Assembly: GCA_019155205.2 (NCBI GenBank) | Contig: JAHNZQ020000092.1 | Span: forward strand, 38,507 to 102,506 | Origin: Gracilaria vermiculophylla | Lineage: Eukaryota > Rhodophyta > Florideophyceae > Gracilariales > Gracilariaceae | DNA: 64,000 nt | Direction: 5' to 3' | Part shown: positions 1 to 9,407 of the stretch, piece after piece | Position numbering within the stretch: position 1 is the first letter of the stretch | How the letters are laid out: each line of letters opens with the position of its first letter | Position numbers and translations under genes: made by a program | The notes under the pieces: generated by a model | Database searches by the model: none | What the model was told of the DNA's origin: nothing | What the model saw: only the letters and a program-made list of their open reading frames with translations

Positions 1-126
1 GATACTGTAGCGCACGCAGGCAATATTATGCACCACGTGGCCCAGCTAATAAATTACGAACCCTCCTTAGGAATATTATGCCATAAGGCCAAACCACCAT
101 AATTCCGTAGGAGCCACTGTACTACA
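1..126 (-). repeat. Truncated LTR of the A-related family (long-U3 subfamily)
   Basis: The window opens inside an LTR read on the minus strand. Its 5' tip (TGTAGTACAGTGG on the minus strand) ends at 126, and the rest lies outside the window. It is nearly identical to the U3 start of the two solo LTRs at 28098-28651 and 29908-30461. It carries the roughly 100-bp U3 segment that the LTRs of chromovirus A lack. The bases at 127-131 (cgctg) would be one copy of the target duplication; the other is off the window. Whether this is a solo LTR or part of a full element cannot be seen. Confidence 0.85.
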
Positions 127-841
127 CGCTGGTTGGATTATACCTCAACGGATGACACGAAAGAATCTCCGGGATACGTTCGGGAGAAATTCCTTGGAGG
201 ATACCGTGCGAATCTGGAGTAGAAACGCTTTTCCGCATACGCGTTTTCGTTCTGAAAAGGGGGAGGGGCCGAAAGCCGCGGTGGCTTTTCGTTCTCCACT
301 ATCTCCCTCTCACCTGGAGTTCTCTTTTTCGCCTCCAGGCCGCCATTGCCCGCTTGTCGTACGCTCATACGGCGGCACTTCTTGTTGTCGGGCGCTCGGG
401 CACCTCTCATTTGTATTTCCGTCCTCGAGGGAATCGGAAAATCGAGCGCCGTAAAAGAATCGGCGACACTGCACCACGAGGATAGACCAGCGAACAGGCC
501 AGACCAGCCCAGAACTCCTACGCCGTACGGACATCACTCAGGTTGCGCGGAAGACACCACCGCCGACTTAAGCTGTATCATCATCGGGGTACGCCAAAAT
601 GAAGCACATGAGGCTGGGTCAAGAAGAGCTAGGGACCCAAAAAAACGCCTTAAAGGAGATACGAGAACCCGCGGTCAATCTGCAGCACGAATACTGGCGA
701 GTTGAACGGAATCCCTGAAAAGGCTGGATGTGTCGCATTGTGGGAAGACCGTTAGAACCTCACTGCCATCAGGAACCACTTAAGGATCAATATTTGAGAT
801 GATGCACCTTGGGGACGTGGTGCAATTCAGAAAAGGGGGTA
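127..841 (+). pseudogene. 3' internal end of chromovirus copy A'
   Basis: This stretch aligns with two separate pieces of chromovirus A. Positions about 150-420 match 20905-21150 (end of the chromodomain region plus the following GC-rich segment), and about 430-841 match 23400-23816 (the segment before the 3' LTR). The 2.2 kb between those pieces in A, which holds the antisense module, is missing here. Stop codons are frequent and no protein is made. It ends in a polypurine tract directly in front of an LTR, as expected for the 3' end of a plus-strand element. The left part was probably removed or displaced by the LTR at 1-126. Confidence 0.75.
829..839 (+). other. Polypurine tract of copy A'
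   Basis: The purine run agaaaaggggg lies two bases before the LTR start at 842. The same run precedes the 3' LTR of chromovirus A at 23805-23815. This is the expected plus-strand primer site for reverse transcription. Confidence 0.75.
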
Positions 842-1302
842 TGTGGTACAGTGGATCCTGAGGTGATATTGTCCTTGGGAAATTGTAGAATTTGTATTCA
901 TTTTCGTTAATTGGTGTAGGTAACTAGTATAGAAGTGAGATCTGTCGAGGCGGATTCTTGGCATGGTACTTAATCTGCTGGTCGGGCTTCACCTATGAGG
1001 GAAGTAAACCAAGCACCCTTGAGTCTTCTTCTACTTCTCACGATCGGAGACTCTTGCCAAATGCCTTCATGTTTGTAAGCCGCCGATCCCCCGGTTGCAT
1101 CATAGCAGGGCCTGTAAGAGCAATTTACGCCCAGTGAACCCCCTTCTCCGCTTGGTGCTTGCGGACCCGCTTTCAGGATTCCCCCGGCTCGTGACCGTGA
1201 ATACCAGAGATCACCCTCAGGAACTCGCGACTTTGGAGTCACCAAAGACTCCTAACGGACGTTGTGCGCTACTACCTCAAAAAAAAAACTGAAGGTACTA
1301 CA
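842..1302 (+). repeat. 3' LTR of chromovirus copy A'
   Basis: This 461-bp LTR starts TGTGGTACAG and ends GGTACTACA. It is homologous over its full length to 13684-14131 and 23817-24278. Shared landmarks are the block GAGATCTGTCGAGG, the block AAGCACCCTTGAGTCTTCTTCTAC and the terminal GAAGGTACYACA. It has the short-U3 form. Confidence 0.85.
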
Positions 1303-2853
1303 ATTTGGACGGACTAGATTGCTACGAATTACATTGCCATGATCTTTGTAAGAAACGTGATGACTTCTATACCAGACATTTATACTTTTATAAGGTGGAG
1401 GCTCTGAACTGTTCTGAGCTGGCATCTCTGAAAAAGGTTTTACTGAAATTGCTTTTAATGAAACAACCATGAACTCGAAAAAATATAAAAAAGTCCTATA
1501 CACTTATTTACTACCATTTTGTTTATGATTATATGAAGAAAACTTAACTTTTCACCAGGCTAAAACGCAAGTACACACTGCGTTTTTACTCAAAAATTGG
1601 CTATAAGAGTCAGAGGTCTAGTGCGTTTTAAAATTATAGGATGGTACAAAAGCGCGCCAAAATAGAGATTTTTGCCTACTGTAGCCACCCATTTTCTTTA
1701 AGACCCTCAAAAACGCGTTTCAAAAGTATAGGACATCTCGAACTCGTGCGTGATTATTTCCACAATACGTTCTTTCTTTCCTCAAAAAGACATAATATCT
1801 TCTAAATTAAAAGCTTATTACACAATACTTTAAACAGTACTTTAGATCTATACCTTCTGTTCCCATTTTTATACCGTTTTATTAAATATTTACTGTGATA
1901 TAAACGTAAAGTTGTATTGATAGCTTAGTAATGCTTATCTACAGCAATAAACATAACCTTTTGCAAGAATATTATCCTGGCCATGTATTTTGCACTAAAA
2001 AGCCAATGAGAAGAATGATATATTTACAAAAAAGCAATAAAAAGATAATGAAAAACGCTTCAAGTTTCCTTCGGTTTATTAAACTCAGCCAAATTTTCTT
2101 TTGGAAGCCACAAATGGACAGAACATGGTTCAACAGTGTGCGATGGTCATTAAAAAAAAAGAAAGCTGCTAAAAGAATGCATTTTAAATTTAGTAAAACT
2201 TTGATTAAGATGAACAATAGTGTTTTACGTATTGCTATCAAAAGCCGAAAAGATCAAACAAAATTTGAACATGGAAAAGTTCCCTGAGAGCCTATATTAT
2301 GCAATGCACTAGGCCGCCGATGATAATAATTACATTTTAACACTTTTCAATAAGCATTATAGACTCAAAAAGGCTTACAAATGCTTTCACACAACTTTTT
2401 ATAATCTTTAACATATCTGATCAGAAATGTAAACTGGATTTTCATTATGAGAGCCCCGCCGTTTAGGAGTGTATAGCAATGAGTAACCTTCTTCGATTGC
2501 TATAAAGTAATTCCATGCAGGTACTTATGCATTAGGTTCACTTCAACCCTTTTGAAAATGAATCTGATGTACTCGTTAGAGTGAATAGTGGCCAGTCTAG
2601 GCCATTCTCAACAGGTTTTGATTAAAGCAAAAGTATTGGAAAAAGTGCAAAAACTTTGAATATTTATCCTGTGAGACGTTAGAAAAACGCGATGTTGAAT
2701 TAGTAATATCTAGTACAAAAAAACGAAGATCAGCTACTGAAGAAGGCAAAAAGAATTTTGGAAGTGAAATTTCATATGATTATGAAACGGCTTATTAACC
2801 TGAAGGTTTTTGGAAACTTTTTTTGGTAGCAATACAGTACTAAAAATGATGAT
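1303..2853. other. AT-rich DNA without a recognisable gene
   Basis: No protein family is visible on either strand; the longer open frames (for example 1931-2287) are lysine- and phenylalanine-rich by-products of AT-rich sequence. A 17-bp sequence at 1717-1733 recurs as its perfect reverse complement at 2874-2890, just inside the Tc1/mariner relics, so part of this stretch may be the decayed left side of a DNA transposon. Confidence 0.5.
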
Positions 2854-3132
2854 TTGAATCAAAATGCCAGGTGTCCTATACTTTTGAAACAGACTCTGTC
2901 TGTTTTGGAGTGGCCAACGCGCTCACCAGAGTCGAACCCAATCGAAAACGTTTGGGGACTGCTGGTTTGGATGAGTTATTGCCAAGAAAGGCAACTTTGG
3001 ACAGTTTATAAACTCAAAAACTGTACTAAAAATTGCTGGAAATCTAGAACAATTTTTAAGTTCAGAAAAATACAGTACAGTGCGTTTCAAAATCATATCA
3101 CGCCTAAAGAACGCGCTAAAGTAGTACTTTAA
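2854..3132 (+). pseudogene. Tc1/mariner transposase, C-terminal fragment
   Basis: The frame encodes the signature LEWPTRSPESNPIENVWGLL, the conserved block around the second catalytic aspartate of Tc1/mariner (DDE) transposases, here with the usual D of SPD/SPE-LNP replaced by E. It is followed by the typical basic C-terminus. The N-terminal DNA-binding region and the first catalytic Asp are not in this fragment. It ends 72 bp before a second transposase copy in the same orientation. It is a truncated relic with no active enzyme. Confidence 0.85.
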
Positions 3133-3203
3133 TGCGTCTTTTGCAGAGCATGTAAGCAAAACCGTTTCATAACCATAACACTACATCGTCAACATCCATC
3201 AAT

Positions 3204-4194
3204 ATGGCTCGAGGTACACCTCTTTGGCGCTCCGAACAGCTTAATGTTTTACAATTGAAAGCTAAGGGAAACCCATATGCCGAAATTGCTCGACATTTGA
3301 AGCGTCATCCTGCCACAATTCTCCGGTTTCTTAAAAACGCAGCAAGTTATGGAGAAAAAAATCTAAAGGGCGTCCACAGCTTCTCAGCCGTGCAGATAAG
3401 CGCGGTATTAAAAGGGAACTGTTTCAAGGAAAAGTTTCATGCAGGTATATTGCAAGAAACGTAAACCTCAATGTATCTAAGTCAACAATATGGAGGAAAA
3501 ATAATAAGAAAAATTTGTTCCAGTATAAAAAGATGAGGAAACTTTTCTTTCTGGAAGATCATCATAAGCAAAAATGAATTTCTTGGTGTGCAAACATGGT
3601 GCACTGGAAAGAATAATGGAACATAGTTATATTTTCTTATGAAAAAAAGTCTAACTTGGATGCCCATATTGTAAGTTTTACTGGCATGATATTCGAAAGG
3701 AAAGTTCAGAATTTTATACGAAACATTTTGGAGGCCGTTTTGTAATGGTATGGGCTGGTATATCAAAGTATGGAAAAACAAAAAATGCCTTAGTTGATAG
3801 AAATATGGACTCTGCACGCTACTAAGAAGTTCTTTATAACTAAATGCCACCTTTTCGATATTGTGTACACGGCAAAACTTTTGTTTTGCAACAAGATAAT
3901 GCCCCAGTAAACAAATCTAAATTTGTGTCTGACGGGCTACAAGAAGCAAGAATTCATTTCATGGAATGGCCAGCTCGCTAACCGGACTTCAACTCCATTG
4001 GAAATGTATTGGGTCTATTATCAAGAATGGTTTATGGCCATGGCCGGCAGATTAGCACAGTTTGTTATGTAAAGAACTGTATTAAAAATTGATGGGACAG
4101 TATTTCAGTTTCGACAATCAATGGCTACATCAGTTCAATGCCTAAACGCTGTAATAGCGTTATTCAGCAAAAAGGTGAAAAAATTAGTTACTGA
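3204..4194 (+). pseudogene. Tc1/mariner transposase, nearly full-length relic
   Basis: The first open frame (3204-3464) begins MARGTPLWRSEQLNVL and holds the N-terminal helix-turn-helix (YAEIARHLKRHPATILRFLKN), which in this family binds the terminal repeats. Frameshifts follow. At about 3890-4020 a shifted frame reads QQDNAPVNKS (catalytic Asp block) and MEWPAR-stop-PDFNSIGNVLGLL (second catalytic block, with an in-frame stop). The last frame ends MPKRCNSVIQQKGEKISY and a stop at 4192-4194, the standard Tc1 C-terminus. Total span of about 330 codons equals the normal family length. Frameshifts and stops make it inactive. Confidence 0.88.
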
Positions 4195-4348
4195 GTCGCC
4201 TTTAAAGTCGATAAAGATTTTTTGTTTTTGAAACGGTTTTTGGACCAGAATTTATTTAAAATTCAATTTTGTAGCCGTACAGTACCAAAATCACTATTTT
4301 TTTACTTTGACACCAACTTGATATGATTTTGAAACAGAATATACGTCG

Positions 4349-4405
4349 ATGCCGAAACGTTGCATTAGCGTCATACTGCAAAAAGTTTGCAAAATAAACT
4401 ATTGA
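4349..4405 (+). pseudogene. Third Tc1/mariner transposase C-terminus
   Basis: A 19-codon frame, MPKRCISVILQKVCKINY and stop, repeats the C-terminus seen 155 bp upstream. The 20 bp before it (ATATGATTTTGAAACAG) resemble the sequence before the other copies. It is the tail of a further copy or of a partial tandem duplication. Confidence 0.6.
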
Positions 4406-6593
4406 GCGTCTTGCCGTCAAGATTTGTTACTGATAAACATATGTTTTTGAAACGGTTTTTTGACTTTAAAATGTTCTGAAACCTATTTTTGCAGGGGTAC
4501 AGTAGACGTTTGGTAGAGTTTTTGAGATGTTACAGCATGTCATATGCTCTTGAAACAGTCTGTAAGTACCCACTTTTTGCAGGGGAGATTTACTCTAGCA
4601 GATGTAGGTGTGAAAACACTTGTCACCTTGAAGAGTATTTGGCTACTACTGTCATTTGCAGCTGACAGCACCTAAGTCGGAGTTTCTAGCACTCTCAGCA
4701 TTGCAGTGGAATTTCCACATCAGTGCGGAAGAATTTTTATTTTATTCCGACAATTGTTGAGAAGAATGGCTGGTTTTATCGCCTAGCGATCATGATTGAT
4801 GTCCTCTTAAAGACCAAGGAATGACAGCCATCTTCTTCGGAGTTAAACATTTTCTTACCCTTCTTCTTTAAATCCGACCCGTACCTCTCCCTTGAAAACA
4901 ACACAGTCGACTGAGACTGAAATGTGAACTTAAGATGGTGACCTTTCGGTCAGTGGGCAGCTTATAGTTCACACAAAATCTCAATAAACAAAGCCGTAAA
5001 GATCAATAACTGTAGGAATATCAATCGGGCGAAGAAGTTTTGATTGGGACTTCGAAGCAGTGCGACGTGGTTTGGACCACGACGACACATTATCTCGCGG
5101 GGCTCGCTTTGGCTTGAAATTTCGAGAAGAGCTTGAAAGCTTCAGGAGATGTGACATTTTATGTTTACACGATGGCAAAAGTAAGAGAGCACGTGGATGC
5201 AACCCGAACATTTGTTTTGCTCATACACGAATGTGGACATTTGAAATCAAAACAGAGAAAAAAGCTCACTTGTTCTTTGTGTTTGTGTAATTTCCTGTTT
5301 TTTCTCTGTAGAGTAAATTAAAAACGGAGAGTTGATGTCTGAGCACAAGACATTAAACTTTTCTTCCGAGCTCTTTGCAAAGGGCCTCTCTGCTGCCGAA
5401 TACCTCACCCTTTTATTGCACTAGCTTTTCCAATTAATCTCTTCTCACGCTGCTTAACTAATCACATACAGTTAATGGTGAGCACTTGAGTTGCATAGCT
5501 TGTTGATACTTTTGATATTGATTACATGGGATCCGGGTAATGTCACATTCCATGGAGATGACAACCAAAGACCGGTGATATCAGGACTCATACAGTATGA
5601 ACACCGTTAATTCTAAGTTACGTACTGGTCTATCGATATGTGTCGTACTACAAAAGCGGTACGGCGTTGCTGTAGGAATCGAGCTTTTTATTTTCGAAGG
5701 CATAGGAAGGAAAACACAGAACGCCGGGGTTGCTCATTAAGTTTTCGAGGAAAACTGGTGACGCGATCCATCCTGCCATGCTCGAGAGCAGTATACATCT
5801 TTCTGATATACCGAGGATCTCAGCTTCCATGATATTCCGGTGACTGTTCTTCTGAGTGCTCACCACCCTTTTTCCAAGAACGTTCATCTTTTGCAACAGG
5901 ACGGCAGCAAAAAGAAAGCAGTTTTTTCATTGCGACACGAAAATTTTCGGCAGCATTTCAAAAACTTTGAAAACAGAGAGTGTAGGCCCCCAAATTCATC
6001 ACGTGGAACCCCGAACTGAAGCTCTGTGGCATTTCACTCTCGCCACGTGGCTCGCCATGAATCTGCCCTGTTGCTCCACGGCATTCATCCCCCAAGCCCT
6101 TTCATAACTGCTCTACTTTTCCACAGAGCTCTTGACCAACAAGTCGCTCGACCTTGTGGCGCCACGCCTACAGCACCCGGAGCGTCGAGATTTTGCATTG
6201 CGCAAGTGATGGAAATCATGCGTGCAAGCTACCGATAGGCTAACGTCGCAAGGAAGGCTGACACTCCGGAACGAGATTTCTTGTCACAAACGACCTTGTT
6301 CAGAGAAAGAACCAAAACTTAAACTTTCTTTCACGGCTTTATGGCTTTCCAGAGCGCCTGCCCTCGCGTTTCGGAGGAACACGTACCTCTTTGTCATTGC
6401 TTCTAGCCTCCAAACTCCTAATAGGCTCAACATCTCCCCTCTGTATGATGCCACGTTTCCGCACAGGGCAATTCAACACAACGTTTTTTGCCACATAAAA
6501 CTCAGATTCCCTCCTACTTCACCTTCTCTCTCTACCGGGTCCTTCCCACTCTGCAATCGAGCAAATAATCTTTAGCAAAATTGCATCTTCACA
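4406..6593. other. Intergenic DNA and 5' leader of the LPMO-like gene
   Basis: No gene can be supported. Short frames on both strands (for example 4981-5211 minus, 5060-5290 plus, 5648-5896 minus) match nothing I recognise and lack homologous copies in the window. The last 70 bases (about 6510-6580) are rich in C and T (cctcctacttcaccttctctctctac), a composition common in transcribed leaders just upstream of the coding start at 6594. No clear TATA box could be tied to that gene. Confidence 0.4.
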
Positions 6594-7754
6594 ATGCTTT
6601 TGTTTGTGCTCATTCTGCTGCTAACTGTCATTCTCTCCTTAACATGTCCGACATTGGCTCACCAGGCAATTGCACACCCATGGCCCATATCGAATGACGG
6701 TGCATGTCGAATAGGCAAGTTCAAGGATTGCCCTGGTCCTTGTCCAACTATCGAACTCCGATCCGACCAAACCCCCGATAGTCCCTCGATCTCCGTTCGT
6801 CGTTCACAATCCATAACGGTAAATATCAAACGCAATAATCACGCAGGAGGCTTCTCGAGATGGTCTCTTGTGAACGTGAATGACATGTATGACAAAAAAG
6901 CTCATGATCGGGGCGCATTTTTGTATACATGTGGAGATCTGAACATCACATACTGTTCTTCAAACAACAGGCTTCGAGATTGCACGTTTGACAGAACCAG
7001 CAGATATTATCGCCATCAGGTTACGATTCCGAAGATCTATCAAGATGGAGTCTATGTGCTGGGATGGGCGTGGTACGGTGGAACTCTAGGAGGTGGAAGT
7101 GGAGGGGATTTCGGAGATTACTACGATTGTATGTACATCGACATAAAAGGCGGGCCGTCGGAAGAGTATCATCAGCCATCTTTTGAAATGGGTGCTTCCG
7201 ATACAGGATACGACGGAATGTGCAAGGCGCGGACTACTTATCTGGGAGATTGCTGGAAAGAACCGTGCAATAATCGCAAGACTCGTCTTACTGTACCATA
7301 CGAATTTTTGAATGGTCGCGCACCGAAGCCGATATCGGGCCGGAGTTTTGAAAAGCCTTACAGAATCAAGGGGGTGCCAAAATCTGCCCCAGAGGTGTAC
7401 GGAATCTCAGTCCGAGCTGCAGATGATCCAACTATTGTTTACGCCAGTTCAATAACAGGACCAACAGGAACCATATCTTTGAAGAAGAATTCGAGAATCA
7501 CGTTCACTTGTGATGTTTCTGGAGATGTTGATCATGTGGTATTCTACCGCAATGGGATCCCAATGAGCAAGGCTTCGTCGGCTCCGTTCAGCATCGCCGG
7601 CGCGTATTGGACGGAAAATAGTGGCGCGAATACTTTAAAATACCATCCTTGGGAAAAGCATATGGAAGAAGACATGTATTCCATGTCATGTGGGGTGCAC
7701 GGCACAGACGACAGCGTTCAGTTTGCCAAACTCGATATCGAGCAGCGATGGTGA
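6594..7754 (+). CDS. Secreted LPMO-like (chitin-binding type 4-like) protein with C-terminal Ig-like domain
   Basis: A single uninterrupted 386-codon frame. Residues 1-22 or 1-27 form a hydrophobic signal peptide. Cleavage after TLA or AIA would expose His23 or His28; HPWPISNDG at 28 fits the N-terminal histidine of lytic polysaccharide monooxygenases, which binds copper through a histidine brace. A second conserved-looking histidine lies in NNHAGGFSRWSLV (His83), and FGDYYDCMYIDI supplies a Tyr near the end of the domain, matching the pattern of these enzymes. Cysteines are abundant (CGDLNITYC, RDCTFD, CKARTTYLGDC), as in disulfide-rich secreted proteins. From about residue 295, FTCDVSGDVDHVVFYRNGIPMS resembles a bacterial-type Ig-like repeat. 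The start is the first Met before the signal peptide. Oxidative cleavage of a wall polysaccharide is an inference; the substrate is unknown. It is the only intact host-type gene in the window. Confidence 0.8.
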   Translation: MLLFVLILLLTVILSLTCPTLAHQAIAHPWPISNDGACRIGKFKDCPGPCPTIELRSDQTPDSPSISVRRSQSITVNIKRNNHAGGFSRWSLVNVNDMYDKKAHDRGAFLYTCGDLNITYCSSNNRLRDCTFDRTSRYYRHQVTIPKIYQDGVYVLGWAWYGGTLGGGSGGDFGDYYDCMYIDIKGGPSEEYHQPSFEMGASDTGYDGMCKARTTYLGDCWKEPCNNRKTRLTVPYEFLNGRAPKPISGRSFEKPYRIKGVPKSAPEVYGISVRAADDPTIVYASSITGPTGTISLKKNSRITFTCDVSGDVDHVVFYRNGIPMSKASSAPFSIAGAYWTENSGANTLKYHPWEKHMEEDMYSMSCGVHGTDDSVQFAKLDIEQRW

Positions 7755-9043
7755 GCGCCAATGGTGATTCCAATTTTTTCCTTTAGGTGGTATGTGTATG
7801 CTTTGTAGATACGACAGCACGTAATCTTAATACAGCGTTTTGAATGTTGCAATCTTCGTTTGGATGCGTAAATATAATTCTCTTCGACAATTTCTCCCAA
7901 ATTCATGTTTAAAGACAAGCTGCGCGAATGCTATGCCCTTGGCCCTTGGATTCCGCTGTAGTGCCCGAGGTGAAGATGGACTCTTCTGTTCCACCGCGAA
8001 CAAACGCGCGTGCATTGATGCTACGTTTCGAGACGTGACGAGCAGTAAATTTGTGGTGAGCGCTGCGTTGTTGTGGCGGCTGACGGTTGTGAAAATTTGA
8101 ATTTCCAACCGGCAGGTTCCTTGAAAATTCTTTTCGCGATTTGCCGTTTTGCTCCCGAGCAGCACAAGCTGTCGAGCTTCCCACAACAATATCGATAGAA
8201 TTTGAGCTCGTGCCATTTGAACCGTTCAGCATTATATTGTATGATTTCGACGTTATTTGAAAACTGCTGCAACCAACCCATCTTCCGCTTGCTGTTGCTT
8301 TTTCTTGTTGCAAATGAAACCCCATAAAAATTCAATCGCACCACGGCACACGCGAGCGACTGGTTCTTTTTCAGCTTAAACAAATCAAGAAACATCTTCT
8401 CCAGCGAATCTAGCGCCCCATCATGTGACAACAACCAACACGTCAGCTGTTCGACATGTGAACATCATGGCTCCTCTTTTGGGATCTGCACACGAGACCG
8501 AGTGTTAACGTTGGCCATTAATGACAGAGTGACAAGAGGTTATTGAATACGTGGTGAGTAGCTAAAATCCATATATGTTATGACCAAATTACGTCGCCGT
8601 ATACTTCTTGTTGAGAAGTCGACACGGAAGTCCGTGGGGCAGAAAAAGTAGAAAGGTAATAGCTGAGTTGAAAAACTTTCGGCGGCAGTTTAAGTCTAGG
8701 AGGCTCGCAAGCAGACAAGTGTCTGTCTCATGTCAGCCTCCGCTCTGACTTCTCATAGAGTTGAAAATGGTACCCAAACGGAGATAAGATTTTCTTTTCA
8801 TGAATCACGGTGGTACCTTGGTAGACACCAGCGTATTTGAGTACGTCTGCACTGTAGACTGACCCTTTGTTCAGTGCTTGATGCAGAGTTTAGCGTCGAA
8901 ACATCTCGGTTCTTCTGTTCCAACAGCATTCCAGACACGCAGATTGTTCATCATGGGGTATATCTGTTTTCAATATTTTGACCGAGCAAGAACTTGGCCA
9001 ATGCAACTATTCCATTGCTTCTCAGAATACCATCAACTTGATA
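7755..9043. other. Non-coding or unrecognised DNA downstream of the LPMO-like gene
   Basis: Open frames on the minus strand (7827-8216, 7909-8325, 8021-8434) overlap each other in different frames, and none shows a recognisable domain. A short plus frame at 8878-9069 ends in the hairpin at 9044-9107. No repeat copy of this stretch was seen elsewhere in the window. Confidence 0.4.
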
Positions 9044-9107
9044 TTACTGTGAAAGTGTGGCTCGTTTAAACTTTATCAAGTTTAAACGAGCCACACTTTC
9101 ACAGTAA
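9044..9107. repeat. Perfect 30-bp inverted repeat with 4-nt loop
   Basis: The left arm 9044-9073 and right arm 9078-9107 are exact reverse complements around the loop tatc. Just outside the left arm, aacttgata (9035-9043) is also the reverse complement of tatcaagtt (9074-9082), so the loop side has a second local pairing. No transposon terminus or gene end could be assigned. Confidence 0.95.
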
Positions 9108-9407
9108 CATTTGGGCATCAAAAAGCTGCCGTTATACTGCCGCTAATGCAGATTAGCAGAGCAAATGGAGGAGGAAATACTTCAATTTCTTCGTGATGGT
9201 ATAGGAGGTCACGCATGTTGGTGTGAAAAGAAGGTCCATTCCGCCGAGTTTGGGTGGCGGATGGGGACGGTTTTTGTTTTTTTTAAAATCTCCCCAGATC
9301 TGTGCCACCAGATTATGATGGCACTATACCGTGTCTCAGATTGCATTATATGAGTGCGCACCGTATAACGAACCCCCTCTACACTGAACCAAACTGCTCT
9401 AACAGTT

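Noticed and set aside
1931..2287. 118-codon plus-strand ORF
   Set aside because: Lysine-, phenylalanine- and isoleucine-rich product of AT-rich DNA with no motif; the opposite strand is equally open.
4981..5290. Small overlapping ORFs on both strands as possible host genes
   Set aside because: No signal peptide, domain or homologous copy, and both strands are open in the same stretch; coding cannot be claimed.
8021..8434. 137-codon minus-strand ORF and overlapping frames 7827-8216 and 7909-8325
   Set aside because: Several frames are open over the same stretch and none has domain features or a conserved copy.
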